From CAYMRB01 sp964392615 (lineage in GTDB: Bacteria; Planctomycetota; UBA8108): a stretch of DNA of 23,181 nt. Every line of letters begins with the position of its first letter. Positions within the stretch are counted from its first letter, which is position 1. Shown here piece after piece: positions 1 to 7,781 of the stretch. The stretch is taken from contig CAYMRB010000115.1 of the NCBI GenBank assembly GCA_964392615.1, positions 1 to 23,181 on the forward strand, given 5' to 3'. Made by a program: the position numbers and the translations under genes. The notes under the pieces were generated by a model. It did not search any database. It had not been told where the DNA came from and worked only from the letters and a program-made list of their open reading frames with translations.

Positions 1-153
1 GGCGGTCGGCTCGGGCGCCGTGCCGCCGGCTGCAGCATCGCCGTCGCCCGAGTCGTCGAGGCAACCCGCCACCGTGGCGACGAGCAGCGTCACACCGACG
101 AACGACGTCAGAACCTCACGGTGGGGCGAGGCGTTCCGGCAGGCTCCTGCCAT
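1..153 (-). CDS. Putative lipoprotein, N-terminal part only (runs off the window)
   Basis: Only the first 51 codons are in the window, so no function can be given. Reading from the ATG at 153, the protein has a charged n-region (R6, H11, R12), a hydrophobic stretch at about residues 14-29, and a lipobox Val-Ala-Gly-Cys with the lipidated Cys at residue 31. A Gly/Ala/Asp-rich linker follows, as is usual after a lipid anchor. The start is supported by a GGAGAG ribosome-binding site (complement of 160-165) six bases upstream. The gene overlaps the end of the HEAT-repeat gene by 46 nt in another frame, so the two are probably co-transcribed. The mature protein would be membrane-anchored and face the periplasm or surface. 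The lipoprotein call is fairly good; everything downstream is unseen. Confidence 0.6.
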   Translation of the reverse strand, partial: MAGACRNASPHREVLTSFVGVTLLVATVAGCLDDSGDGDAAAGGTAPEPTA

Positions 154-995
154 CGCGAACTCTCCGGGGACGATTCCTCGACAGCTTCGATCTCGATAGC
201 CGGCTGCTTGGGCAGGATCGGGACGCCGGAGCCCGCCGGCGGCGTGACCTTCGGGGTGGACTCGAGAACCTCGCGCGCGGCGCGGCTGATGGAGTTGTCG
301 TCCGACTCCGCGAGCTCTTCGAGTAGCGGCATCGCTGGCTCGAGAGCCGTTCGGTCGAGCTCGCACAACGCGCTGACGGCGTGCTCGCGCACGACCACGT
401 GCGGGTCGGCGAGCAAGTGAACGAGATCCTGGACAGCCGGCGTCGCGTCCTCGCCGAGCCACTCGAGCAGGAACGCACACCAGGAGCGCCGCGTCGGCGA
501 TGGACCGCGCGTGCCGATCACCAGCGCCGGAACCGCGTCGGCGCCGAGACAGACGATCGCGTCCCGCGCGTAGTCGAGCACGACCTGATCGGGCTCGCCG
601 AAGAGCTCGACGATTTCCCGAGCTCCCGCCGGCCCCATGCGCACCAGCGCGGTCGCGGGCCACACGTCGTTCCACCAGACGCTCTTCATGCCGTCGTCTG
701 CGGTTCTTGCGAACTGCAGCGGGCTGGGCAGCCGCGGATGGGCCGCGTGCAGGCGCTGGCGCTCCGCAAGCAATCGACCCCGAAGCCAGCGAGCAGCGCG
801 TGTCGATTCGCGCTCGGCGAGCTTCTCGAGAGCCTCGTCGCGAACGGCGGGGTCGTCCGACTGCAGCTTGCCCATGTACCAGCGCTCGACGATCGTGTCG
901 AGGTTCACCCAGGTGAAGCCCGCGAGCGTCCCGAAGACGAGCAGCCCGAGCCCGCCGGCGACGAGCCGTCCGCTACGTCGCGTGAAGCGGCTCAC
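108..995 (-). CDS. Membrane-anchored HEAT-repeat protein
   Basis: This 295-residue protein begins with a basic n-region and one hydrophobic segment at about residues 11-28, either a signal anchor or an uncleaved signal. After it come helical repeats of HEAT type from about residue 110 to 255, with recurring Ala/Leu-rich helices and Asp-Pro turns such as the LLADPHVVVREHAVSALCEL stretch. HEAT repeats are protein-binding scaffolds, so an adaptor role outside the cytoplasm is likely, but the partner is unknown. The C-terminal 40 residues are Pro/Ser/Glu-rich and probably disordered. I chose the GTG at 995 because it overlaps the stop of the upstream oxidoreductase as GTGA, and there is no clear ribosome-binding site of its own; this suggests translational coupling. 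The open frame extends further upstream, but that part is antisense-like shadow of the oxidoreductase gene. Confidence 0.72.
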   Translation of the reverse strand: MSRFTRRSGRLVAGGLGLLVFGTLAGFTWVNLDTIVERWYMGKLQSDDPAVRDEALEKLAERESTRAARWLRGRLLAERQRLHAAHPRLPSPLQFARTADDGMKSVWWNDVWPATALVRMGPAGAREIVELFGEPDQVVLDYARDAIVCLGADAVPALVIGTRGPSPTRRSWCAFLLEWLGEDATPAVQDLVHLLADPHVVVREHAVSALCELDRTALEPAMPLLEELAESDDNSISRAAREVLESTPKVTPPAGSGVPILPKQPAIEIEAVEESSPESSRWQEPAGTPRPTVRF

Positions 996-2351
996 GACAG
1001 ATCGGGGAACGTGTACGGCACGCGGCACTCGCGTCGCACGAGCTGGTTCGCTTCGGGATCCCCGACGAACGTCTCGGTCTTCGCGTCGAACTCCAGCCTG
1101 CGTCCCCCGACGCGATACGCGATGTTGCCCATGTGGGACAGCGCCGCGCTGAGGTGCCCCTCCTCGATGTCCGCGTTCGGTCGCTTGCGACTGCGGATAC
1201 ACGCGACAAAGTCGTCCTTGTGCGGCGCATCCGGGAAGCGTCCGTGCATGCTGTCGGTGACCTTCATGCCGCTCGTGTAGACTTCCCAGCCGCCGCCGTG
1301 GCGTCCGAGCACCATCATCTGCTTCGTGCCGTAGAGCTCGATCCGCGTCGCGTTTTGCAGCCACGGCGGAAACGAGTCGCCACTGCGGTTCTGCCAGTTC
1401 GTCTTCGCCATGTACGGGGCGTACTGCGTGAGCTCGAACGACATGACCATGCCGTCGAACTCGAACGTCGCGACCTGCGTATCGGGGACGTCGCGGTCGT
1501 CGTCGAATCCGAGGTTGCCGCCGACGGCGTGCACTGTCTTCGGCGCGCGGACGCCGGTGAGCCAGCGGGCGATGTCGAGCTGATGGCTCGCGTCGTTTCC
1601 CATGTCGCCGCCGCAGTACTCGAACCGGTAGTACCAGCCGCCGTGGAAGTGCCCGCGGTTGAACGAGCGCTTCGGCGCCGGGCCGAGCCACTTGTCGTAG
1701 TCGACGCCGGCCGGCACGTCGCTGTCAGCCGGCACGCGAATCGGCCCGCCCGCCTTCAGGTTGCACACCCTGCAGAACGGAATCGCGCCGAGGCCGCCCT
1801 TGCGGATGTATTCGGCCGCGTGGATCACGTACGGGGCGCTGCGATTCTGTGTGCCGGCTTGCACGACGCGGGAGTAGCGCCGCGCCGCCTTCACCATCTG
1901 GCGGCCCTCCCAGATGCTGAAGGACGCCGGCTTCTCGACGTAGACGTCCTTTCCGGCCTGACACGCCAACACCGTCGCGAGCGCGTGCTTGCCAGTGATC
2001 CGGTGTCGCGACGATGACCGCGTCGATCGACCGATCGTCGAGAAGTCGTCGCAGGTCGGAGAAGCTCTGCGGCTTCCGCCCTTGCGCCTTCTCGAGAGAG
2101 CCGGCGAGCGATCCGGCGCGTCCGGTGTCGCAATCGCAAGTGGCGGCGACGTCGCAGTCGGGTCGCGCGGCGAAGTCGCGGCTCAAGCGCGAGCCGCGTC
2201 CCCCGGCGCCAATCGTACCGAGGACGATCTTCTCGTTCGGCGACTCCGATCGCACCGGCGAACGCGCGCTGAGCGCGGCGAGGCCAGCCGAGAATCCGAA
2301 GACCCTGCGTGAGCTCTTCCCTACGAACTGGCGCCGAGTAAGCGGGTCCAT
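992..2351 (-). pseudogene. Gfo/Idh/MocA-family oxidoreductase, Tat signal, split by a frameshift
   Basis: Two overlapping frames together make one complete oxidoreductase of about 451 residues. The first runs from the ATG at 2351 and carries a twin-arginine signal (R6-R7, then QFVGKSS), the NAD(P)-binding GxGxxG segment (GTIGAGGRGS) and the ATPDHW motif. It then loses the frame near 1986-1991. The second frame, open from about 1972 to the stop at 992, carries the EKP motif (complement of 1928-1936), a GNDASHQLD motif and the family C-terminal domain. Removing four bases after the Trp codon restores the usual DHWHALATV reading. A GGAGG ribosome-binding site (complement of 2359-2363) lies seven bases before the ATG. 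Such proteins oxidise or rearrange sugars and related alcohols; the signal implies Tat export. Either the gene is truly inactivated or the assembly has an error here. The gene is first in the minus-strand set. Confidence 0.8.
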
Positions 2352-2514
2352 CGATCGTCCTCCGTGTGACCTCGGGATGCTTCGGTGGAGCCGGCGAGTC
2401 GCCGAGCTCAGTCGGCCTCGAGTATAGCCGATGTCGACCGCTGACGGATCGAGGCGCTGTCGGCAACGATCGTGGTACGATGTCGCCACCCATTTTCGTG
2501 ACGAGGACGAGAAC
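2352..2514. promoter_or_regulatory. Divergent intergenic region between two Gfo/Idh/MocA genes
   Basis: The two oxidoreductase genes start back to back, so both promoters should lie in these 163 bp. On the minus strand a TATACT box (complement of 2421-2426) matches five of six consensus -10 bases, about 70 bp from the start codon, but I see no convincing -35 partner. On the plus strand TACGAT (2476-2481) is a possible -10, also without a clear -35. An 8-bp palindrome ACGATCGT lies at 2466-2473. The promoter positions are guesses; the divergent arrangement itself is certain. Confidence 0.35.
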
Positions 2515-3888
2515 ATGAACGACAGAACTCCGCGTATTCGGCGCCGCGCGTTCCTGCACGCTGCAACGACTGGTGTGGCGGGCGTCGGGCTGATGGGCGC
2601 CGGGCCGGCCATTCGAGCGCAGGACCCGGCGAAGAAGTACCGCACGGCACTCATCGGGACCGGGTGGTGGGGCAAGAACATCCTCGGTGAGGCGATGCGA
2701 GCGGGGTCGTCGAAGATCGTCGCGTTGTGCGACGCCGACCGTCGCTTTCTCGACGGTGCGGCCGAGCTCGTTCAAAAGACGACCGGCGATCGGCCGAAGA
2801 AATACGGCGACTACCGCGAGCTTCTGAAGAAGGAGCGCCCGGAGATCGTCATCGTCGCGACACCGGACCACTGGCACCCGCTGCAGACGATCGCGGCCGT
2901 CGAGGCCGGCGCGCACGTCTACGTCGAGAAGCCGATCAGCCACACGATTCGCGAAGGCCGCGCGATGGTCGAGGCGGCGCGCAAGGCAAAGCGCGTCGTC
3001 CAGGTCGGCACGCACCGTCGGATCTCGCCGCACAACGTCTCCGGATACGAGTTCGTGCGCTCGGGGAAGCTCGGCAAGGTCGGCATGGTGCGGGCATTCG
3101 TCCACTACGGCGGCGGGCCGGAGAAGCCGATGCCGAACATCGAGCCGCCCCCGGAGCTCGACTGGGACATGTGGTGCGGTCCCGCGCCGAAGCGTCACTT
3201 CTGCTCGCACTATCCGAGCAAGTGGGGTCGGGGGCTCCACCCGAAGGGCTTCCGCAACTACCTCGACTACGCGAACGGCACGCTCGGCGATTGGGGCATC
3301 CACTGGCTCGATCAGATCGTTTGGATCCTCGGCGAGAAGTGGCCGCGCCGCGTCTTCTCGACCGGCGGACGGCCGATCGCCGGACCGGCGGTCTACAACG
3401 AGAAGGAGCAGACGACCGACGCGCCGGATCACCAGGTCGCGAGCTTCGAGTTCGAGAACTTCACCGCGGTCTGGGAGCATCGCCGATTCGCGGCGAACAA
3501 CGCCGAGAAGGGCGAGAACGTCGGCTGCTACTTCTACGGCACCCAGGGCACGCTCCACATCGGCTGGCAGGACGGCTGGGTGTTCTATCCGCAGAACAAG
3601 GGCAAGGCGCCGATCGTCCAGAAGGCGCAGCTCAACCAGCCGGACGCCCAGAACATTCGAGAGCTGTGGGCTGACTTCCTCGCGGCGATCCGCACCGGGA
3701 AGAAGCCGGTGTGCGACATCGAGGAGATCTACTACTCGACGAATCTCAGCCTCCTCGGCATGTTGTCGTACAAGCTCGGCCGCAGCGTCGAGTGGGACGG
3801 CGCGAAGGAGACGATCGTCGGCGACGCCGAAGCGAACCGTCTGCTCGAGCGCGAGTACCGCGGCGAGTGGGAGTATCCCAGAGCATGA
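2515..3888 (+). CDS. Gfo/Idh/MocA-family oxidoreductase with Tat signal (intact)
   Basis: This 457-residue protein belongs to the NAD(P)-dependent Gfo/Idh/MocA family, which acts on sugars, inositols and related polyols; the substrate cannot be read from the sequence. Residues 1-37 are a twin-arginine signal (R10-R11-A-F-L, a hydrophobic run, then cleavage near Ala-Gln), so the enzyme should be exported folded with its cofactor. The Rossmann domain follows with GTGWWG at about residues 47-52, the ATPDHWHP motif, and the signature Glu-Lys-Pro at 138-140, whose Lys is the usual catalytic residue. The DWGIHWLDQIVW segment fits the active-site Asp/His region of the C-terminal domain. I chose the ATG at 2515 because it begins directly before the Tat motif; an upstream in-frame ATG at 2431 only adds unlikely sequence. 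The gene is a diverged relative of its frameshifted divergent neighbour. Confidence 0.9.
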   Translation: MNDRTPRIRRRAFLHAATTGVAGVGLMGAGPAIRAQDPAKKYRTALIGTGWWGKNILGEAMRAGSSKIVALCDADRRFLDGAAELVQKTTGDRPKKYGDYRELLKKERPEIVIVATPDHWHPLQTIAAVEAGAHVYVEKPISHTIREGRAMVEAARKAKRVVQVGTHRRISPHNVSGYEFVRSGKLGKVGMVRAFVHYGGGPEKPMPNIEPPPELDWDMWCGPAPKRHFCSHYPSKWGRGLHPKGFRNYLDYANGTLGDWGIHWLDQIVWILGEKWPRRVFSTGGRPIAGPAVYNEKEQTTDAPDHQVASFEFENFTAVWEHRRFAANNAEKGENVGCYFYGTQGTLHIGWQDGWVFYPQNKGKAPIVQKAQLNQPDAQNIRELWADFLAAIRTGKKPVCDIEEIYYSTNLSLLGMLSYKLGRSVEWDGAKETIVGDAEANRLLEREYRGEWEYPRA

Positions 3889-3900
3889 GGTAGCAGCCTG

Positions 3901-4569
3901 TTGCCCGAGTCGCCCGAGTCGCCCGATCCGTTCGAGACGACGCGCGAGACCGCGCGGCTGACCATTCGTCGTGCGACAGAGGTCGATCGCTCGGACGTCG
4001 TCGGGATCTTGCACTGCGAAGTCGCGACGGAGTTGCTGCTAGCCGATCAGTTTCCACCGTCGGCGGAGGCGGCCCAGGCGTACTTCGAGATCGTCGCGGC
4101 CGTGCCGCCCGGCGCGGACCGCGACCCGATCATCGACCGCGTGCTGGTCCTGCACGAGAGGAGGTCGCGTCGGTTTCGGGGCGTCGTTCGCTTGCGGCGG
4201 CTGAAGCACAAGGGTGGTGCGTGGGACTGGGACGTCGTCTGGATCCTGTCGCCGACAGGCCGCGGCCGCGAGCTCGCATTCGAGGCGCTGCGGGAGGTGC
4301 TGAGCCAGTTCGCGCGGCGAGGAGACGTGCGGAGCTTCCGGGCCAAGATCGCGTCGTGCAACGCGTCGGCTCTGGCCCTCGCGCGCCGGCTCGGCATGAC
4401 GGTCTATCGAGAGGGTCAGGAGACGCACCTCGGGACGCTGGCCGAGCACCGCGGCATGGGGAAGAGCATCGCGCCCGGGCTGAGCCTGCTGGCGGACGAC
4501 GTCACGCATCTTCACGTGTTCGCGGATGAGGTGCGGCGTCGGTTTCCGTTGATCGTGACGGACGAGTGA
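3901..4569 (+). CDS. GNAT-family N-acetyltransferase (RimJ/RimL-like)
   Basis: This 222-residue protein looks like a cytoplasmic acetyl-CoA-dependent N-acetyltransferase of the GNAT fold, closest in style to the Acetyltransf_3 (RimJ/RimL) group. The N-terminus reads TARLTIRRATEVDRSDV, the usual first strand and helix. The acetyl-CoA motif A, LSPTGRGRELAFEALREVL, lies at about residues 116-134 with the expected R/Q-x-x-G-x-G pattern. Motif B, NASALALARRLGM, lies at about 157-169. There is no signal peptide. The start is TTG at 3901, preceded by a weak GAGGT about 12 bases upstream within the tail of the oxidoreductase gene. The gap to that gene is only 12 nt, so the two are probably one transcript. 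The acceptor substrate is unknown, and the last 40 residues show no recognisable motif. Confidence 0.8.
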   Translation: MPESPESPDPFETTRETARLTIRRATEVDRSDVVGILHCEVATELLLADQFPPSAEAAQAYFEIVAAVPPGADRDPIIDRVLVLHERRSRRFRGVVRLRRLKHKGGAWDWDVVWILSPTGRGRELAFEALREVLSQFARRGDVRSFRAKIASCNASALALARRLGMTVYREGQETHLGTLAEHRGMGKSIAPGLSLLADDVTHLHVFADEVRRRFPLIVTDE

Positions 4570-4682
4570 CGGATCGGGCAGGGGGGCGGATCGGCGCCTA
4601 CTATGTCGTAGGGGTGCGGTTGGGATGTGTTACCCTTGGAGGCGTCGGAATAGGGATCTGAACGCACGCAAGGAGAGCAGTC

Positions 4683-7600
4683 ATGACTCAGCGGGTGTTG
4701 ATGCTGTCGGCATTGTTGTTTGCCGTATCGGCGGTTCGTGCCGATGTCGTGAATCACTGGGCACTCGACGAAACCGAGGGGCTGACGGCCGCCGGGCGCG
4801 ATTGCGCCGGCAACGGCGAGCTCGTCGGCTTCGACCTGAATGACGATACGCAATGGGTCGAGGGGCAATTCGAAGGCGCGCTCCAGCTCGGCGTGGACGG
4901 AATCTTCGACGATCGCGTCGTCGCCGACCTGGCCGCCGTCAGCGCCGCCGCAACGGGCGGCTTCACGGTCTGTATGTGGATCAATCCGGGCGAAGCGATC
5001 CTCAACCTCGGCGAGTACCAGCTTCTGGCCACTCCGGGCGATGCGGTCGGGTTCACGATCATGAACGAGGACCTCGAACTCCGCCACGACCGCGTGCTGC
5101 TCTTCTGGGATGGTAACCTGCCGGACCTTCACGTCGGTACGACCACGCTCGAGCCCGGCACCTGGTACCACGTCGCGATCACGTCGGGCGGCGCCGACGG
5201 CGACAAGCTGTATTACGTCAACGGTGAGCCCGAGGACCAGGCGCTGCTCCGGCCGTCTCAGGGCGGCACGCAGGGCTTTCACCCCGGTACGCGCGATGGT
5301 TGGGGAGCCGGTCAAGGCGCGATCGGCGCGTTGGTCGGCGGGCAGCGCGGACACGATACGATTATCGATGACGTCCGCATCTACGACGAGGTCCTGACGG
5401 CCGACGACCTGCTCGACATCATGGACACCCCTCCGGAGCGCGCGCCGGAGATTCGCAATGTGTCGCCCGCGGACGGCAACGCGTTCCACGATGCCGGCGA
5501 CGGCCTGCAGTTCGACGTGTTCGCGATGGCCGACGGGGCGACCATCGCCGTCGAGGACATCGCCCTGATCCTGAACGGCGAGGACGTGTCGGGCGATCTG
5601 ACGACCGGCGGCACCGAGACAGAGCGCGAGGTCTCGTACGACAGCCTCGAGGAGGGCGAAGCGTACGTGGCGCTGATCGAGGTCGTGGACAGCAACGGCT
5701 CTCGCGTGTGCGTGACGCTGTCGTTCGGCACGCTGACGGAGAACGTCGACGGGCTCGTGCATCACTGGGCGATGGACGAGGAGTCCGGCCTTCTCGCCCG
5801 CGACACGGGCATGGCGCGCACCGGCGACCTGATAGGCTTCGAGAACAACGACGACTCGCAATGGGTGCAAGGCATCTGCGATCAAGCGCTCGATCTGGGC
5901 GCGGACGACACGATCAACAACTACGTCGAGGTCGAGATCTCCGCGGTCGACACGTTCGTCGACGGCGGATTCACCATCGCGATGTGGCTCAAGCCCGGCG
6001 AGCAGATCCTCAATACCGGCGAGTTCCAGCTTCTGAGCACGCCGGGTGACACCGTCGGCTTCACGATCATGAACAACACGTTCGATGGCGAACTCATCGA
6101 CCGTGTGCTGCTCTTCTGGGACGGCAGCCTGCCCGACCTGCACGTCGGCACGACGACCCTCGAGCCGGGCAATTGGTACCACGTCGCCATCACGTCGACG
6201 GGCCCCGGCGGCGAGAAGCTGTACTTCGTCAACGGCGAGCTCGAGGAGGAGCGCCTGATGTGGCCGTCGCAGGGCGGCACGCCCGGCTTCCACCCCGGCA
6301 CGTCCAGCGGCTGGGGCGAAGGGGTCGGGCGGATCGGCGCGTTCGGCGCTGGAGGCCGCGCGCACGACTCGGTCGTCGACGACGTGCGCATCTACAACCG
6401 CGCTCTCGACGAGGGCGAGATCGCCGACGTCATGGAGGAGTGCGATCCGCTCCTGTGTGATCCCCTGGTCCTCGAGGATCTGTCGCCCGCGGATGGCGAG
6501 TCCTTCCACGATGCGGCGGCGGGTCTGGAACTCGAGGTCAGCACGCCGAACGGCGCCGTCGGCTTGGCAATCGATCCCGACGGCATCCAGATGATCGTCA
6601 ACGGAACCGACGTCAGCGGCGATCTCGAGATCGGCGGCACGGGTGCGCAGCGCGTCGTGACGTACGGCGGGCTCGAGCCGGACACCGCATACGACGTCGA
6701 GATCAGCATCACCGACGGTTGCGCGAGTCTCGAGCGTCGCATCACGTTCGGCACGTTCGAGCTCTGCGATGATGACGATCCGAGCCTCCGGCACCGGTGG
6801 AAGCTCGACGAGACCTCCGGCTCGTTCGCGCTCGATTGCGTCGGCGGCGCTCTCGGCACGCTGGTCAACTTCGACGACGAGGACGACTCGCGGTGGGTCG
6901 ACGGAATCGTCGACGGGGCGCTCGACTTCGGTGCTGACGGTTCGCTCAACAACGCGATCGACGTCGATCTCCCGGCGCTCGCCGCGCTCGACACGGGCGG
7001 CTTCACGGTCGCGATGTGGATCCGTCCCGGCGAGCAGATTCTGACGGCGGGAGAGTACCAGCTGCTGCGCGCTCCCGGCGGCGGCATCGGCTTCACGATC
7101 ATGACGCGCGAGAACGAGGGCTTCCTGCACGAGCGGGTGCTGCTGTTCTGGGACAGTAGTCTGCCAAATCTGTACCTCGGGACGACGACGCTCGAGCCCG
7201 ATCAGTGGTACCACGTCGCGATCACGTCGACGGGCGCCGGCGGCGTCAAGGAGTACTACGTCGACGGTGTCCTCGAGGAGAAGGCGCCGTTCTTCCCGTC
7301 GCAGCTCGGCGAGGACATCGCGACTGCGGACGGCTGGCCGGCCGGCAGCGCGCGCCTCGGTGCGAATATCGGTCTCCAGGGGCGCAACCACGACACGGTC
7401 TACGACGACGTGCGCATCTACGAGGTGGCGCTCGAGGAAGATGAGATCGCCGAGATCGCCGGAATCGATCCGCCTCCCGAGGGAGTCGGTCCGTTCGTCC
7501 GCGGCGACTGCAACGGTGACGGCAACGTCATCGGCCAGGTCGGCGACGCGGTGTTCGTGCTCAACTTCAACTTCACGGGTGGCCCGAGGCCCGTGTGCAT

Positions 7601-7781
7601 GGCCGCGTGCGACTCGAACGCTGACGGCAACGTCATCGGACAGGTCGGAGACGCGATTTACACGCTGAACTTCAACTTCCTGGGTGGCCCCGCGATTCCG
7701 GAGCCGTTCCCGAACTGTGCTCGCAGTAACGATCCGGCCGACGTCGCGCTCGGCTGCGAGACGCCACTGGCGTGTCCGTGA
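4683..7781 (+). CDS. Secreted triple LamG-domain protein with dockerin-like C-terminal tail
   Basis: This 1032-residue exported protein begins with a Sec signal peptide (residues 1-20, cleavage after Val-Arg-Ala). It contains three LamG/concanavalin-like jelly-roll domains at about residues 21-250, 358-588 and 702-930. Each has the same landmarks: a W-x-L/M-D-E start, GGFT-x-x-MW, GTTTLEP-x-x-WYHVAITS, and a final DDVRIY. Between them sit two copies of an Ig/Fn3-like module starting with SPADG and holding NG-x-DVSGDL (about 255-352 and 597-700). The C-terminal 95 residues carry two copies of an NADGNVIGQVGDA-type loop followed by LNFNF-x-GGP, a dockerin-like doublet. LamG domains bind glycans or proteins, so an adhesion or matrix role is likely; no catalytic residue is visible. 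An AAGGAG site (4670-4675) seven bases before the ATG fixes the start. The stop overlaps the next gene. Confidence 0.85.
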   Translation: MTQRVLMLSALLFAVSAVRADVVNHWALDETEGLTAAGRDCAGNGELVGFDLNDDTQWVEGQFEGALQLGVDGIFDDRVVADLAAVSAAATGGFTVCMWINPGEAILNLGEYQLLATPGDAVGFTIMNEDLELRHDRVLLFWDGNLPDLHVGTTTLEPGTWYHVAITSGGADGDKLYYVNGEPEDQALLRPSQGGTQGFHPGTRDGWGAGQGAIGALVGGQRGHDTIIDDVRIYDEVLTADDLLDIMDTPPERAPEIRNVSPADGNAFHDAGDGLQFDVFAMADGATIAVEDIALILNGEDVSGDLTTGGTETEREVSYDSLEEGEAYVALIEVVDSNGSRVCVTLSFGTLTENVDGLVHHWAMDEESGLLARDTGMARTGDLIGFENNDDSQWVQGICDQALDLGADDTINNYVEVEISAVDTFVDGGFTIAMWLKPGEQILNTGEFQLLSTPGDTVGFTIMNNTFDGELIDRVLLFWDGSLPDLHVGTTTLEPGNWYHVAITSTGPGGEKLYFVNGELEEERLMWPSQGGTPGFHPGTSSGWGEGVGRIGAFGAGGRAHDSVVDDVRIYNRALDEGEIADVMEECDPLLCDPLVLEDLSPADGESFHDAAAGLELEVSTPNGAVGLAIDPDGIQMIVNGTDVSGDLEIGGTGAQRVVTYGGLEPDTAYDVEISITDGCASLERRITFGTFELCDDDDPSLRHRWKLDETSGSFALDCVGGALGTLVNFDDEDDSRWVDGIVDGALDFGADGSLNNAIDVDLPALAALDTGGFTVAMWIRPGEQILTAGEYQLLRAPGGGIGFTIMTRENEGFLHERVLLFWDSSLPNLYLGTTTLEPDQWYHVAITSTGAGGVKEYYVDGVLEEKAPFFPSQLGEDIATADGWPAGSARLGANIGLQGRNHDTVYDDVRIYEVALEEDEIAEIAGIDPPPEGVGPFVRGDCNGDGNVIGQVGDAVFVLNFNFTGGPRPVCMAACDSNADGNVIGQVGDAIYTLNFNFLGGPAIPEPFPNCARSNDPADVALGCETPLACP
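4744..7470 (+). repeat. Three-copy LamG plus linker repeat inside the coding sequence
   Basis: The LamG copies begin near 4744, 5755 and 6785, giving a period of about 1.01-1.03 kb, with the Ig-like linker present after copies one and two. Protein identity is highest over the central half (the MW-x-PGE, GFTIM, LLFWD and GTTTLEP stretches). The copies have diverged enough at DNA level that they do not look like a recent expansion. Confidence 0.7.

Noticed and set aside
4599..4604. TACTAT as a -10 box for the LamG gene
   Set aside because: No -35-like sequence lies at the proper distance upstream (the place reads GGGCAG), so I did not list a promoter.
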